Origin: Acetobacteraceae bacterium
GTDB lineage: Bacteria > Pseudomonadota > Alphaproteobacteria > Acetobacterales > Acetobacteraceae
Assembly (NCBI GenBank): GCA_027487385.1
Contig: JAIYDS010000205.1
Location: 17,986 to 81,985 of the forward strand
DNA: 64,000 nucleotides
Reading direction: 5' to 3'
The notes under the pieces are model-generated. The model was not told the origin of the DNA. It did no database searches and worked only from the letters and a program-made list of their open reading frames with translations. The position numbers and the translations under genes were made by a program. Shown here piece by piece: positions 33,601 to 40,829 of this stretch; the first letter of the stretch is position 1; each line of letters starts with the position of its first letter.

Positions 33601-34927
33601 CATTGCCCAGCAGCAGCAGGCCGCCGGGCCGCAGCGCGAAGTGGAACAGCCCGATCACGCGGGCCTGCGCCTCGGGCTTGAGGTAGATGAGCAGGTTGCG
33701 GCAGGAGACGAAGTCGAGCCGCGAGAAGGGCGCATCCGCCAGCACGTCCTGGACGGAGAAGATCACGCAGCCGCGCAGATCCTGGTTGACCCGCCAGCAG
33801 CCGTTTTCCTCGACGAAGAAGCGCCCGAGCCGCTGCGCCGAGACCTCGCGCGCGATGCTGAATGGGTAGATGCCGCGTCGCGCCGTCGCGATGGCCTCGG
33901 CATCCAGGTCCGAGGCGAAGACCTGGAGGCGGATCGGCTTGCCACTGGCGGCGATCGCCTCCTGCAGCAGCATGGCGAGCGACCAGGTCTCCTCCCCCGT
34001 GCTGCAGCCGGCGACCCAGAGGCGGAAGGGGAGGTTCGCGGGGTGGTTCGATATGACCCCGGGCAGGATATCGGCCTCCAGCTTGGCAAAGACGGCGGGG
34101 TCCCGGAAAAAGGCCGTGACATGGATCAGCATGTCCTTGCCGAGCAGGGCCAGCTCCTGCCCATCCGCCTCCAGCCGGGCGGTATAGGCGCCGATCTCGC
34201 GCGTGCCGGCGATTCCCATGCGCCGGGCCACGCGGCGGCGCAGCGTGCCGGGCTTGTAGAGCTCGTAATTGCTGCCGGCCTGCTCCTTCAGCAGGGTGAT
34301 GATGCGCGGCAATTGATCATCCGAGGCGCCGGCATGGCCGCGGGAATGCGCCTGAAGGGCCGCCGGCATCGCCGCGATCCGCAACACCGCGCTGGCGCCG
34401 CCGCAGGCGATCACGCCTTCCGGCATGCCCTTGAACTCCGCTTCCGCGGGATCCTGCACCAGAACCAGGCCGCCCTTGGCGAGGATCGCCCGCGCTCCCT
34501 TGCTGCCATCCTGCCCGTTGCCGGAGAGAACCACCGCCGTCGCGCGGGCGCCCTGATCCTTCGCCAGGGAGGCCATCAGGAAATCCAGCGGTAAGCGCAG
34601 CCCGTGCTTCTCGCGCACGGAAGCCACGCGCAGAATGCCGCCCGTCAGGGCCAGGGTGGTTCCCGGGCGGATCACATAAAGGTGATCGGCCAGGACAGGC
34701 ATGCCGTCCTCCGCCTCCTCCACGACGAGCCCGGTATGCGGCGCCAGCAATTCGACAAGCAGGCTCTCGTGATCGGGATCGAGGTGCTGGACCAGGAGGA
34801 AGGCCATGCCGCTGGGCGTGGGCAGCGCTTCCAGCAGGCGGCGGAACGCCTCCAGCCCGCCGGAGGAAGCGCCGATCGCCACAACATCCATCGGGTGTCT
34901 TGCGACAAGTGTCGGCGCGTCAGACAT
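30698..34927 (-). CDS. CheB-CheR-PAS-histidine kinase-REC-REC-LuxR hybrid regulator
   Basis: A 1409-residue, apparently soluble multidomain regulator. In order: CheB methylesterase (about 12-190; AIGASSGGLEAF, QHLDPDHES); CheR methyltransferase (about 205-470; VAGCSTGEETWSLAM, SCRNLLIYL); a coiled coil of E/S/N-rich heptads (about 625-710); PAS (about 720-830); HisKA with AASHDLRQPLQ (His near 846); HATPase (about 950-1060; LGNALKYTP, DTGIGI, GLGLSIVQRL); REC1 (about 1075-1190; Asp in VLADFNLPGG); REC2 (about 1205-1320; Asp in VLIDAKLPGM); and a FixJ/LuxR helix-turn-helix (about 1345-1400; TPRQRMVMDRVLAGQPSKNIAADLGISQRTVEAH). CheB-CheR-PAS-kinase proteins are known; having two receivers and a DNA-binding output on the same chain makes it a whole signalling pathway in one protein. 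No chemotaxis gene is nearby. The target genes are unknown. Confidence 0.92.
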   Translation of the reverse strand: MSDAPTLVARHPMDVVAIGASSGGLEAFRRLLEALPTPSGMAFLLVQHLDPDHESLLVELLAPHTGLVVEEAEDGMPVLADHLYVIRPGTTLALTGGILRVASVREKHGLRLPLDFLMASLAKDQGARATAVVLSGNGQDGSKGARAILAKGGLVLVQDPAEAEFKGMPEGVIACGGASAVLRIAAMPAALQAHSRGHAGASDDQLPRIITLLKEQAGSNYELYKPGTLRRRVARRMGIAGTREIGAYTARLEADGQELALLGKDMLIHVTAFFRDPAVFAKLEADILPGVISNHPANLPFRLWVAGCSTGEETWSLAMLLQEAIAASGKPIRLQVFASDLDAEAIATARRGIYPFSIAREVSAQRLGRFFVEENGCWRVNQDLRGCVIFSVQDVLADAPFSRLDFVSCRNLLIYLKPEAQARVIGLFHFALRPGGLLLLGNAEALGQAEAGFHPVAKSERLWRRGKESRSIEVSSLNLIGEGGRGGPQGGRITSRQMRLADLCRRLVLESHSPAAVLLDRNNNCLYSMGAVEQYLSHPSGQPTQDLLLLARPGLRAKLRLVIQQARESGAPTSVTEAASGAGGSRLRIDARGITTEPDEMLLVCFVEIPGGPALPDSGRKGSPRVATLERELEETRAELRNAIRQLELSGEEQRSINEETLSANEEYQSTNEELLTSKEELQSLNEELTALNGQLQETLERSRTTSNDLQNVLYSTDVATLFLDPKLRIRFFTPATRTVFNLLAGDIGRPLADLRALAPDEDMLADVNAVLRGEAPAAREIRTVAGLWLLRHVLPYRTQDGQVDGVVITYGDITARKEIAEALEEARRLADAANAAKSQFLSAASHDLRQPLQTLILLQAMLARSVEGADATRLVRLLEPALTAMGGMLNTLLDTDPVGSGTLVPTHAPFRIAPLLEKLREEFGYLATAQGLELRVVSSSLAVETDATLLELMLRNLLGNALKYTPRGRILLGCRQREGILQIEVWDTGIGIAAKDLQTIFGEYQQIRKLPRERQGGLGLGLSIVQRLAMLLGHRLQVRSRLGHGSVFALEARIVPAPPLPAESIPALPPRCGSILVIEDDADLRGLLVSTLIAEGHDARGAADGASGLALAREAGFGPQLVLADFNLPGGMTGLDAATRLRAAAGGSLPVVILTGDISPETQQAIARLECIQLRKPVKPADLLALARQLLAAPPASPAAEAGCTVHVVDDDPLLRAAMRGMLEREHYMVEDHATAEAFLAAQPPGGEACGCVLIDAKLPGMSGYELLTLLRERGDATPAIMITGFSDVPAAVRAIKAGATDFVEKPVEVAKLLAVIADALRQSQDLGQQAADRRAAAALIGRLTPRQRMVMDRVLAGQPSKNIAADLGISQRTVEAHRAAIMHATGSRSLPALARLAVAAATPDAKG

Positions 34928-35163
34928 GGGCCGGCACTTTCGAACATGGCGTCACGCTCTTCGCAACGCAGATCCGTCTAGCACGTTGCGCTGTCGGTCG
35001 GAGAATTCATTCCGCGTGCCGTGTCACGCCGGTGCGTAGTTTCCGATCCTCCCGCCACCGCACGGGCCCCGCCTATAAAATGCAGCCTGCTTCCTGCCCT
35101 GCATCGCCGCCCAGGCCCTGCCTCCGCCGTCTCGAAGCCGCCAGCCCACCATTGCCGAAAAGG
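34928..35163. promoter_or_regulatory. Divergent spacer between hybrid regulator and XRE regulator
   Basis: Non-coding 236 bases holding the promoters of two divergent regulatory genes. I see no strong -35/-10 pair or operator palindrome by eye; TATAAA occurs at about 35073 on the plus strand, which could be a -10. Confidence 0.35.
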
Positions 35164-35715
35164 ATGTCCGACATGCCGAGTTCGCAGTCTCCGCTCTCCA
35201 CCGCCTCCCACGCCAATGGCGCGATCTCCAACGGCGCGGGAGCGCTGGCGGACCACCGCCACATGATCTCCCCGCGCGACCATGTGGGCCTGCCCGAGCG
35301 CCTGCCGCTGCCGCCCGTGCCGGGCGTGCGCTCCGCGACCGCGTCCGACACCGCGCTCGGCCAGAAGATCCGGGGGCTTCGGCGCGCGCGGGTGCTGACG
35401 CAGAAGGAATTGGCGGCGATGGTGGGCGTCACCGGCGCGCAGCTGCATCGCTACGAGACCGGCGGCACCCGCATCGCCGCGAGCCGCCTTGTCGCGCTCG
35501 CCCAGGCACTGGGCGTGCGGGCGGACACGCTGATCGGCTCCTGCACGACGGAGCCGGAGGCGCCGGCGCCCGCCATCTTCTCCTCGGGCGATGAATTGCT
35601 GGAGCTGATCCAGATCTTCAGCGGCCTGACCGACCCGCGCCACCGCAGCGCCGTGCTCTCCATCGCGCGGATGTTCCCGGTGGGCGACGCCGCGAAGACC
35701 AATGGCGAGGGCTGA
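35164..35715 (+). CDS. XRE-family helix-turn-helix transcriptional regulator
   Basis: A 183-residue DNA-binding protein. The HTH_3 domain spans about residues 60-118: TALGQKIRGLRRARVLTQKE, LAAMVGVTGAQLHRYETGG and RIAASRLVALAQALGV are the recognition fold. A disordered N-terminal 55 residues (SSQSPLSTASHANG) and a C-terminal helical segment (SGDELLELIQIFSGLTDPRHRSAVLSIARMF) flank it. Two ATGs are possible (35164 and 35173); the AAGG box at 35159-35163 is better spaced for 35173. Its place between a large sensor and the CBM-bearing protein suggests it could regulate either, which is inference. Confidence 0.85.
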   Translation: MSDMPSSQSPLSTASHANGAISNGAGALADHRHMISPRDHVGLPERLPLPPVPGVRSATASDTALGQKIRGLRRARVLTQKELAAMVGVTGAQLHRYETGGTRIAASRLVALAQALGVRADTLIGSCTTEPEAPAPAIFSSGDELLELIQIFSGLTDPRHRSAVLSIARMFPVGDAAKTNGEG

Positions 35716-35728
35716 CCTCCGGCCGGGG

Positions 35729-35752
35729 CGGGGGGCGCTTGCTTCCCCCCCG
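35729..35752 (+). terminator. GC-rich hairpin after the XRE regulator
   Basis: CGGGGGG (35729-35735) pairs with CCCCCCG (35746-35752) around a 10-base loop, 14 bases after the stop codon. There is no U-tract, as often in GC-rich genomes. Confidence 0.4.
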
Positions 35753-35961
35753 TCGCTGACCGCGCCGGCGCGCCATGTCTTCTTCCCTCGGCTTCTCGTC
35801 ACCGCTGCGCGGCGCTCGCTGGTGTGATCTCAATTTAACAGGAGAGTATCGCTAAACAATCCTTTCTAACTCGTCACGAAAAAAGAATTTCGCTGAGCGG
35901 CAAATGCCGTAACTTCGCTCCTGAAATAACGTAGAGAGAAATTCTCTCGTTCAGGAGTGAA
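35753..35961 (+). promoter_or_regulatory. AT-rich leader of the CBM-bearing protein gene
   Basis: This spacer contrasts with the surrounding GC-rich DNA from about 35825 onward. It contains a short inverted repeat CGGCA-AA-TGCCG (35898-35909) and the larger RBS-containing hairpin at 35918-35957. No classical promoter boxes stand out. Confidence 0.45.
35918..35957 (+). promoter_or_regulatory. Long hairpin masking the ribosome binding site
   Basis: CTCCTG (35918-35923) pairs with CAGGAG (35952-35957), AACG (35928-35931) with CGTT (35948-35951), and AGAGAA (35935-35940) with TTCTCT (35942-35947). CAGGAG is the Shine-Dalgarno of the ATG at 35962, so the folded leader would hide it. That layout fits a translational switch (thermosensor, protein or small-RNA controlled); which one is unknown. 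Confidence 0.55.
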
Positions 35962-38900
35962 ATGGCAAGTTCACCAGCGCAGGTTATATTCAATATTACG
36001 CCGACACATTCGCCACAGACGCCGCATTCGATTGTCAGTTTTTTTTACCAGAATGCCGGAGTGGCACAACTCGCTTCGGGCCTGTCAGTCCTGGGCCAGG
36101 TGTTCGCCGCGGGCGAACTGCCCCGCCACGCGCAACTGACCGCCGCCATCGCCGGCGTGACTGTCGCGGTCCAGATGGACATCAAGACCACGCACCCGGA
36201 TGGTTCCGCCAACATGGTCCTGCTCACGGTCGAGCGGCCGGCTCTGGCCGCCGGAGCGAGCCTGCAGGTGGATCTCGCGCTCGGCAGCGGGCCCGCCCCC
36301 GCCGCGCTCGACCTGCGCGCCGGCCTGCACGGGCATCACCTGGCTGCCACGCTGACCGGCCCGGGCCTCGCGCCCCAGCATTTCGACGTGCTGGCCGCGC
36401 TCGACCACGCGCTGGCGGCGGGCACGGCCTCGATCTGGCAGAGCGGGCCGCTCGCCAGCCAGGCGCGGGTGGCGATCGACCTTCCCGGCTCCGCCCGGCT
36501 GGTCTTCGACGTGACGCTGTTCCGCGACGGCGCCCTCTCGGTCGAGGCGCAGTTCAACAATGACGGCGCGATGGAAGCCACGGGCGGGCGCGTCGTGCGG
36601 CAGATCGCCGTGACGCTGGATGGCGTGGCCGCACCCGCCGTCTCGCTCGACCAGGGCCAGTACCAGAACTGGCATGGCAGCTTTTCCACCTCCACGCGCG
36701 ATGGCGGCCAGGGGCTGGGGAGTGCCGCGGGCGGCTGGCTGAACATCCGCCAGGATGTGGCGCACCTCGAAGCCACGGGCGCCGTGGCGCATTACGACCT
36801 GACGCATGGCGTGAACACCTCCCTGCTTGACGGCTTCGCGGCCGCCGCCGCCGCACCGGGCTGGAATGCGCCGCTCGGCACGCATGGGGTGGCGACCTTC
36901 ATGCCGGGCACCGGCGGGCGGGCCGATATCGGCTTCACCACCGCCGCCAACACCGCCTGGCTGATGACGCAGGATGCGCGGGCCGCGAATTACGCCATCG
37001 GCCAGGCCGAGGCGGCGAGTGCGGCGCCCTGGCACCTCTGGGATGCGCAGCACGGCACCTGGCTCGGCACCAACGCCTATCCGTCACTCTGGACCGACGC
37101 GCGCGGCGGCGTGGGGAGGCCGGGCGCCGCGGGCTCCACCGGCCTGACGCAGCAGCCCGACGCCGCCACGGGCTGGACGCTCGACACGGCGCATCAGCCC
37201 GACCTCTCCTATGTGCCCTATCTGATGACCGGCGCGCGCTGGATGCTGGACAACCTCCAGGCCCAGGCCAGCTGGAACCTGATGAGCCAATGGCCCGCCA
37301 TGCGCGGCGAGGCGCAGGATCTGGTGGTGCAGGACAACCAGGTGCGCGGCGCGGCCTGGAGCCTGCGCCAGATCGACGAGGCCGCCTGGGCAAGCCCCAC
37401 CGGCAGCGCCGAGAAGGCCGCCTTCACCGAGGCTTCGGCCGCCAATTGGGCCTGGCTCGTCAGCAAGATTCCCGAATGGACCGCCCAGCAGGGCGAGGCA
37501 CATGGCTGGCTGCCCGGCGCCTACGGAACCCCGGGCGCGCTGCCGCCCTGGCAGCAGGATTACTTCGCCTCGACGGCCATCGCCGCCGCCCGCCATGGCA
37601 ATGCGGATGCGCTCACCTTCCTCAATTGGGAAGCGAATTTCCTGGTGGGCCGCTTCACCCATACGAAGCAGGGCATGCCCGCGCATGACGGCGCGGCCTA
37701 TCTGCTCGCCATCGCCGACCCCGCGACCGGCACGCCCTATGCGACATGGGCCTCCATCGGCGCGCATACCGCGGCGCTGGGCTGGTCCAACGGCGCGGGC
37801 TGGGGGCAGAGCCAGGGCGATTACCCGCAGCTGGCCTTGGCGACGCTGGCCGGTATCGCCGAACTCACCGCCTCCCAGGCCGCCGCGCGGGCCTATCGGG
37901 CGCTGCTGGCCGATGCGCCACCCTTCACCGCGACCAGTGATTTCACCCGCGATCCCACCTTTTCGCTGATCCCACCGGCCAGCCCGACCATGGCGGCGCT
38001 CTCCGTCGTGCTCGGTGCCGATTCCTGGCAGGGCCACCCCGATGCGGTGATCCTGCTGGATGGGCGGGAGGTGTTCCACGGCCTCATCGCGGCCAGCCAT
38101 GCGAGCGGCGGCATCGCCATCGAGCTCGGCCAGGTTTCGCTCGCCGAGCCGCATGCCGTGACGGTGCGCTTCCTCAATGATGCCTGGGGCGGCACCGCGG
38201 CCACGGATCGCAACCTGCATGTCGAGGATCTCCGCCTCGACCAGGTCTCGACCGGCCAGCACGCGGATCTCTTCGCGACGGGCGAGGTCACGCTGCGCCT
38301 GCCCGGCGCCGCGCCGCCCGCCCTGCCGGTTCCCGCGCCCCCGCCGCCGGCCGTGCCAGGCGTGCTGATCCATCTGGGCCTCTCGGAAGATGCCTGGGCG
38401 GGCCATGCGCATGCGACCATCCTGCTCGATGGCGTCGTCCTCGCCGCGAACCGGGAGATCACCGCCAGCCATGCGGCGGGGAAGGTGCAGTATCTCGACC
38501 TGCGTGCCGAGATGACGGCGGGCGCACACACGCTGACGGTGCGTTTCCTTGACGATGCCTGGGGCGGCAATGCCGCGGCGGACCGGAACCTCTACGTGGA
38601 TTCCGTGGCCATCGGTGGCGTGGACCTGCACCAATCCGCCGCACTGCTCTGGAGCCGCGACACAAGCTTCTCCTTCACCCAGCAGGGGGCCGCCCCCGTG
38701 ATCGGCAGCGGGCCGGATTCGCTGACGCTCGGCCTCTCCGCCGATTCCTGGGGGGGGAATCCGCATTTCCTCATCCTGGTGGATGGGCGCCAGATGGGCG
38801 GCGTGCAGAGCGCCTCGGCCAGCCACGCAGCAGGACAGCATGACTTCCTGGAGATTCATGGCAGCTTCGGCACCGGGCAGCACCAGCTCACCGTGCGTTT

Positions 38901-39033
38901 CCTGGATGATGCCTGGGGCGGCACCGCGGCGCAGGATCGCAACCTCCATGTGGACAGCCTCTCGCTGAACGGGGTGGATCTGCACCGGCACGCGTCACTC
39001 CTGGCCTCGGGCGATGCGGTGTTCGCGTTCTGA
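35962..39033 (+). CDS. Unknown large protein with three CBM60-like carbohydrate-binding modules
   Basis: A 1023-residue protein. Residues about 30-670 parallel the secreted protein at 12733-14706 motif by motif (TTHPDGSANMVLL, GGRADIGFTTAANTAW, IGQAEAASAAPWHLWD, NQVRGAAWSLRQ, PPWQQDYFASTA, NFLVGRFT), a Trp-rich and probably toroidal fold of unknown activity. Three modules of about 100 residues follow (about 679-785, 800-905, 915-1022). Each begins with L-L-DSW/DAW-G, holds a VTVRFLNDAWGG-like strand and D-RNL-V-(D/E)-(S/D/L), as in calcium-dependent xylan-binding CBM60-type modules. A proline-rich linker separates modules 1 and 2. Unlike its paralogue there is no N-terminal signal peptide, and it ends in SGDAVFAF, so type I secretion is plausible. 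An RBS-masking hairpin precedes it. A polysaccharide-binding or -degrading surface protein is inferred. Confidence 0.85.
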   Translation: MASSPAQVIFNITPTHSPQTPHSIVSFFYQNAGVAQLASGLSVLGQVFAAGELPRHAQLTAAIAGVTVAVQMDIKTTHPDGSANMVLLTVERPALAAGASLQVDLALGSGPAPAALDLRAGLHGHHLAATLTGPGLAPQHFDVLAALDHALAAGTASIWQSGPLASQARVAIDLPGSARLVFDVTLFRDGALSVEAQFNNDGAMEATGGRVVRQIAVTLDGVAAPAVSLDQGQYQNWHGSFSTSTRDGGQGLGSAAGGWLNIRQDVAHLEATGAVAHYDLTHGVNTSLLDGFAAAAAAPGWNAPLGTHGVATFMPGTGGRADIGFTTAANTAWLMTQDARAANYAIGQAEAASAAPWHLWDAQHGTWLGTNAYPSLWTDARGGVGRPGAAGSTGLTQQPDAATGWTLDTAHQPDLSYVPYLMTGARWMLDNLQAQASWNLMSQWPAMRGEAQDLVVQDNQVRGAAWSLRQIDEAAWASPTGSAEKAAFTEASAANWAWLVSKIPEWTAQQGEAHGWLPGAYGTPGALPPWQQDYFASTAIAAARHGNADALTFLNWEANFLVGRFTHTKQGMPAHDGAAYLLAIADPATGTPYATWASIGAHTAALGWSNGAGWGQSQGDYPQLALATLAGIAELTASQAAARAYRALLADAPPFTATSDFTRDPTFSLIPPASPTMAALSVVLGADSWQGHPDAVILLDGREVFHGLIAASHASGGIAIELGQVSLAEPHAVTVRFLNDAWGGTAATDRNLHVEDLRLDQVSTGQHADLFATGEVTLRLPGAAPPALPVPAPPPPAVPGVLIHLGLSEDAWAGHAHATILLDGVVLAANREITASHAAGKVQYLDLRAEMTAGAHTLTVRFLDDAWGGNAAADRNLYVDSVAIGGVDLHQSAALLWSRDTSFSFTQQGAAPVIGSGPDSLTLGLSADSWGGNPHFLILVDGRQMGGVQSASASHAAGQHDFLEIHGSFGTGQHQLTVRFLDDAWGGTAAQDRNLHVDSLSLNGVDLHRHASLLASGDAVFAF

Positions 39034-39040
39034 GGGTCTG

Positions 39041-39094
39041 CGGAAACCAAGCGGGGGCGCCACGCCCCGCGCAGCAGTGGGCACGTGGTTTCCG
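39041..39094. repeat. Nested inverted repeat after the CBM protein
   Basis: CGGAAACCA (39041-39049) and TGGTTTCCG (39086-39094) are perfect 9-base arms enclosing a second hairpin, GGGGCG-CCA-CGCCCC (39054-39068). It starts seven bases after the stop codon and may act as terminator or as a palindromic repeat element. Confidence 0.55.
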
Positions 39095-39190
39095 AGGCTA
39101 TGAGGCGGAGCGGCCTTCCCGCAGCATGGGTGTCGCCATGCCGGCCATGACGGCACGGCGGTCCCGAAGCTCATGGTTGAAGGACCCGCC

Positions 39191-39409
39191 ATGTCCGACC
39201 TCTCCGCACCGCAGCCGATCCTGCACCAGCTGCGCTTCCTGTTCCGGCACACCGCGCCGCTGCTCTACCTCGTCGCGAATGCGACGGCTGGCGATGTCGC
39301 GGCAATCTGGGCCCGCATCTCCGTCCGGCGCGCCGAGGCGCCCGTCGGCGTCGCCGTCTCCATCGCACCGCCGCGGGCGGCCGGGCTGCGGATCGCCAAA
39401 CTGGATTAG
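39191..39409 (+). CDS. Small protein, function unknown
   Basis: A 72-residue ORF beginning MSDLSAPQPILHQLRFLFRH with GAAGGA eight bases upstream. The middle (TAPLLYLVANATAGDVAAIW) is moderately hydrophobic and the rest is basic and alanine-rich. Third codon positions are strongly G/C as in real genes here. I do not recognise it. It opens the small-gene island with the mini-gene at 39485 and csbD-like gene downstream. Confidence 0.45.
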   Translation: MSDLSAPQPILHQLRFLFRHTAPLLYLVANATAGDVAAIWARISVRRAEAPVGVAVSIAPPRAAGLRIAKLD

Positions 39410-39484
39410 GTCATGTCAGGCGCAGGACACCCGGCGGCGGCCCGCCCGTTTGGCATGCGCCGCCCAAGGAGAGACACGCTCCGC

Positions 39485-39580
39485 ATGCCGCGCCTTTTCC
39501 GCCATCCCTTCATGAGCCTCTGGCTCAGCCCGGCCAGCCGCGAGGCGCTTGCGGAGGCGCGCGCTGCCCGCCCCCCATGA
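39485..39580 (+). CDS. 31-residue mini-protein related to the phasin-like gene at 42199
   Basis: The ORF MPRLFRHPFMSLWLSPASRE plus ALAEARAARPP starts behind AAGGAGAG (about 13 bases spacing). Its first 16 residues closely match the protein at 42199-42402, which begins MPRVPRNPFMSLWLSAAHRM. It thus looks like either a truncated duplicate or an independent mini-protein carrying the same N-terminal motif. Function unknown. Confidence 0.45.
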   Translation: MPRLFRHPFMSLWLSPASREALAEARAARPP

Positions 39581-39757
39581 CCGTCGCGGTCGAAGCACTG
39601 ACCATGGCCATCCGGGGCGGGCGCCAAGACTTGGCGCGCTCACGCAGGGGATTAGCGCCGGCTGCGTTCCGCTGTCCTGATCGCGCTGCAACCCGCCTGG
39701 GCAAGAGGCGTTCACCTCGCAGCACCGCATGTGCCGCGGTCAACAAGGAGAACGCAG

Positions 39758-39961
39758 ATGAACTGGGATACGATCAAGGGCAATTGGAAGCAGATGACCG
39801 GCTCCGTGAAGGAGCAATGGGGCAAGCTCACCGATGACGACATGACGACCATCGAGGGCCGCCGCGACCAGCTCGTGGGCCAGATCCAGGAGCGCTACGG
39901 CATCGCCAAGGATGAGGCGGAATCACAGGTGAAAGCCTGGGAAGAGCGTCACCGCTCCTGA
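39758..39961 (+). CDS. CsbD-family stress protein
   Basis: A 67-residue, hydrophilic, helical protein. MNWDTIKGNWKQMTGSVKEQ then WGKLTDDDMTTIEGRRDQLVG and IQERYGIAKDEAESQVKAWE are the full CsbD signature, and length is standard. CsbD proteins accumulate under general stress and stationary phase; molecular function is unknown. ATG is preceded by AAGGAG at 39755-adjacent spacing (39745-39750). A strong hairpin terminator follows at once. Confidence 0.93.
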   Translation: MNWDTIKGNWKQMTGSVKEQWGKLTDDDMTTIEGRRDQLVGQIQERYGIAKDEAESQVKAWEERHRS

Positions 39962-39968
39962 GGGTGCC

Positions 39969-39997
39969 AGGCGGTCCCGCTCCATGCGGGGCCGCCT
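39969..39997 (+). terminator. Hairpin terminator of the csbD-like gene
   Basis: AGGCGGTCCCGC (39969-39980) pairs over 12 positions, one a G-U, with GCGGGGCCGCCT (39986-39997) around a TCCAT loop, eight bases beyond the stop codon. Confidence 0.65.
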
Positions 39998-40226
39998 GCT
40001 TCCGACGAAAAGCACCGGCTGAGGGCACCGACCTGGGGTAACGCCCGAAGGGTCCTGCCTGGCTCGCCTGGGCCATGCCTTCCCCGTGGTGGCGCTGATC
40101 GCGGGTGCCACCACCTTCGTCGGGGTTGTCGGTTCCCCGGACACCGCCGGCCAAGAGGCGCGGCAAGGCTGGCGAAGGGAGGCGGAAGGAGCGGCGCTGG
40201 TCGCGATCAGCGCCGCCCTCATCGCG

Positions 40227-40565
40227 TCAGCGCGAGGCGGGTGGCGTCACGCGGCCCAGGGTCCGGCCAGCCGCGGTGCCGGGCGGATTGCCCGGCATGC
40301 CGTCGGACTGCATGGGATAGGCGCCGGAATTGTTGGTCCCCGCCGCGCGATCCAGGGAGCGCTCCGCCGCCGTGCCGGGCGGATTGCCGGGACGGCCATC
40401 GGATTGGGCGGGATACGCGCCGGAGGTGTTGGTCCCCGCCGCACGATCCAGCGAACGTTCGGCCGCCGTGCCGGGCGGATTGCCGGGGCGCCCGTCGGAG
40501 GGGTCGGTGCAGGCGGCGGTGCCGAGCAGCAGGGCGCCCAGGGTCAGGTTGCGGAACAGGGTCAT
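40227..40565 (-). CDS. Small lipoprotein with three tandem peptide repeats
   Basis: A 112-residue lipoprotein. MTLFRNLTLGALLLGTAAC is a signal peptide with lipobox TAAC. The mature part is almost wholly three copies of a 30-33 residue unit beginning SDG(R/M)PGNPPGTAA(E/G)R and continuing (S/T)L(D/G)R, with AGTN-SGAYP in the first two. The same unit occurs once at the C-terminus of the stress protein at 42767-43447. It is Gly/Pro/Ala rich, so probably extended. Function unknown; it should sit in the outer membrane or periplasm. A possible EcfG-type promoter precedes it. Confidence 0.7.
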   Translation of the reverse strand: MTLFRNLTLGALLLGTAACTDPSDGRPGNPPGTAAERSLDRAAGTNTSGAYPAQSDGRPGNPPGTAAERSLDRAAGTNNSGAYPMQSDGMPGNPPGTAAGRTLGRVTPPASR

Positions 40566-40631
40566 GGTCTCTCGTCCTTTGAAGGGTTGCCCTTCGTCAA
40601 CGCGGCTTCAACGCCCGGGTTGCCGGACCGC

Positions 40632-40656
40632 AACCGGAAGCGATCCACCGCGTTCC
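40632..40656 (-). promoter_or_regulatory. Possible EcfG-type general stress promoter
   Basis: Reading on the minus strand: GGAAC (40656-40652), 16-base spacer, GGTT (40635-40632), about 65 bases before the repeat lipoprotein start. The alphaproteobacterial EcfG consensus is GGAAC-N16/17-CGTT, so one base differs. Confidence 0.3.
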
Positions 40657-40686
40657 CGCCACGGTCCATCAACTCAGGAGAGAACC

Positions 40687-40764
40687 ATGCGTGGCGCATT
40701 GCTCTGGCTCGTCGGAATTCCCATCCCCATCATCATCGCGCTGTATCTCTTCGGGGTGCTGTAA
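40687..40764 (+). CDS. 25-residue membrane mini-protein
   Basis: MRGALLWLVGIPIPIIIALY plus LFGVL is a single hydrophobic helix after a short basic start, preceded by AGGAG at good distance. Similar very short 'LLWL-GIPIPIII-L' proteins are common beside stress genes in alphaproteobacteria. It probably sits in the inner membrane; function unknown. Confidence 0.7.
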   Translation: MRGALLWLVGIPIPIIIALYLFGVL

Positions 40765-40829
40765 GCGTCGCCGCTTCGGGAATGATCGGACGGGGCTCTG
40801 CCAGGACTGAGGCCCGAATGGAGGGCGTG

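Noticed and set aside
30674..34594. Long plus-strand ORFs opposite the hybrid regulator
   Set aside because: The minus frame has seven well-formed domains; the opposite frames are compositional shadows.
2315..35961. Sigma-54 promoters for PrsR in the AT-rich spacers
   Set aside because: I looked for GG-N10-GC cores in the three spacers and found none that fit; matrix scanning would be needed.
39998..40226. Frame reading VVALIAGATTFVGVVGSPDT on the plus strand
   Set aside because: No start with RBS and it runs antisense into the repeat lipoprotein; treated as non-coding spacer.
40086..40581. Repetitive plus-strand DNA that could be taken for a tandem repeat or CRISPR-like array
   Set aside because: The periodicity of about 96 bases is explained by the three peptide repeats of the lipoprotein on the opposite strand.
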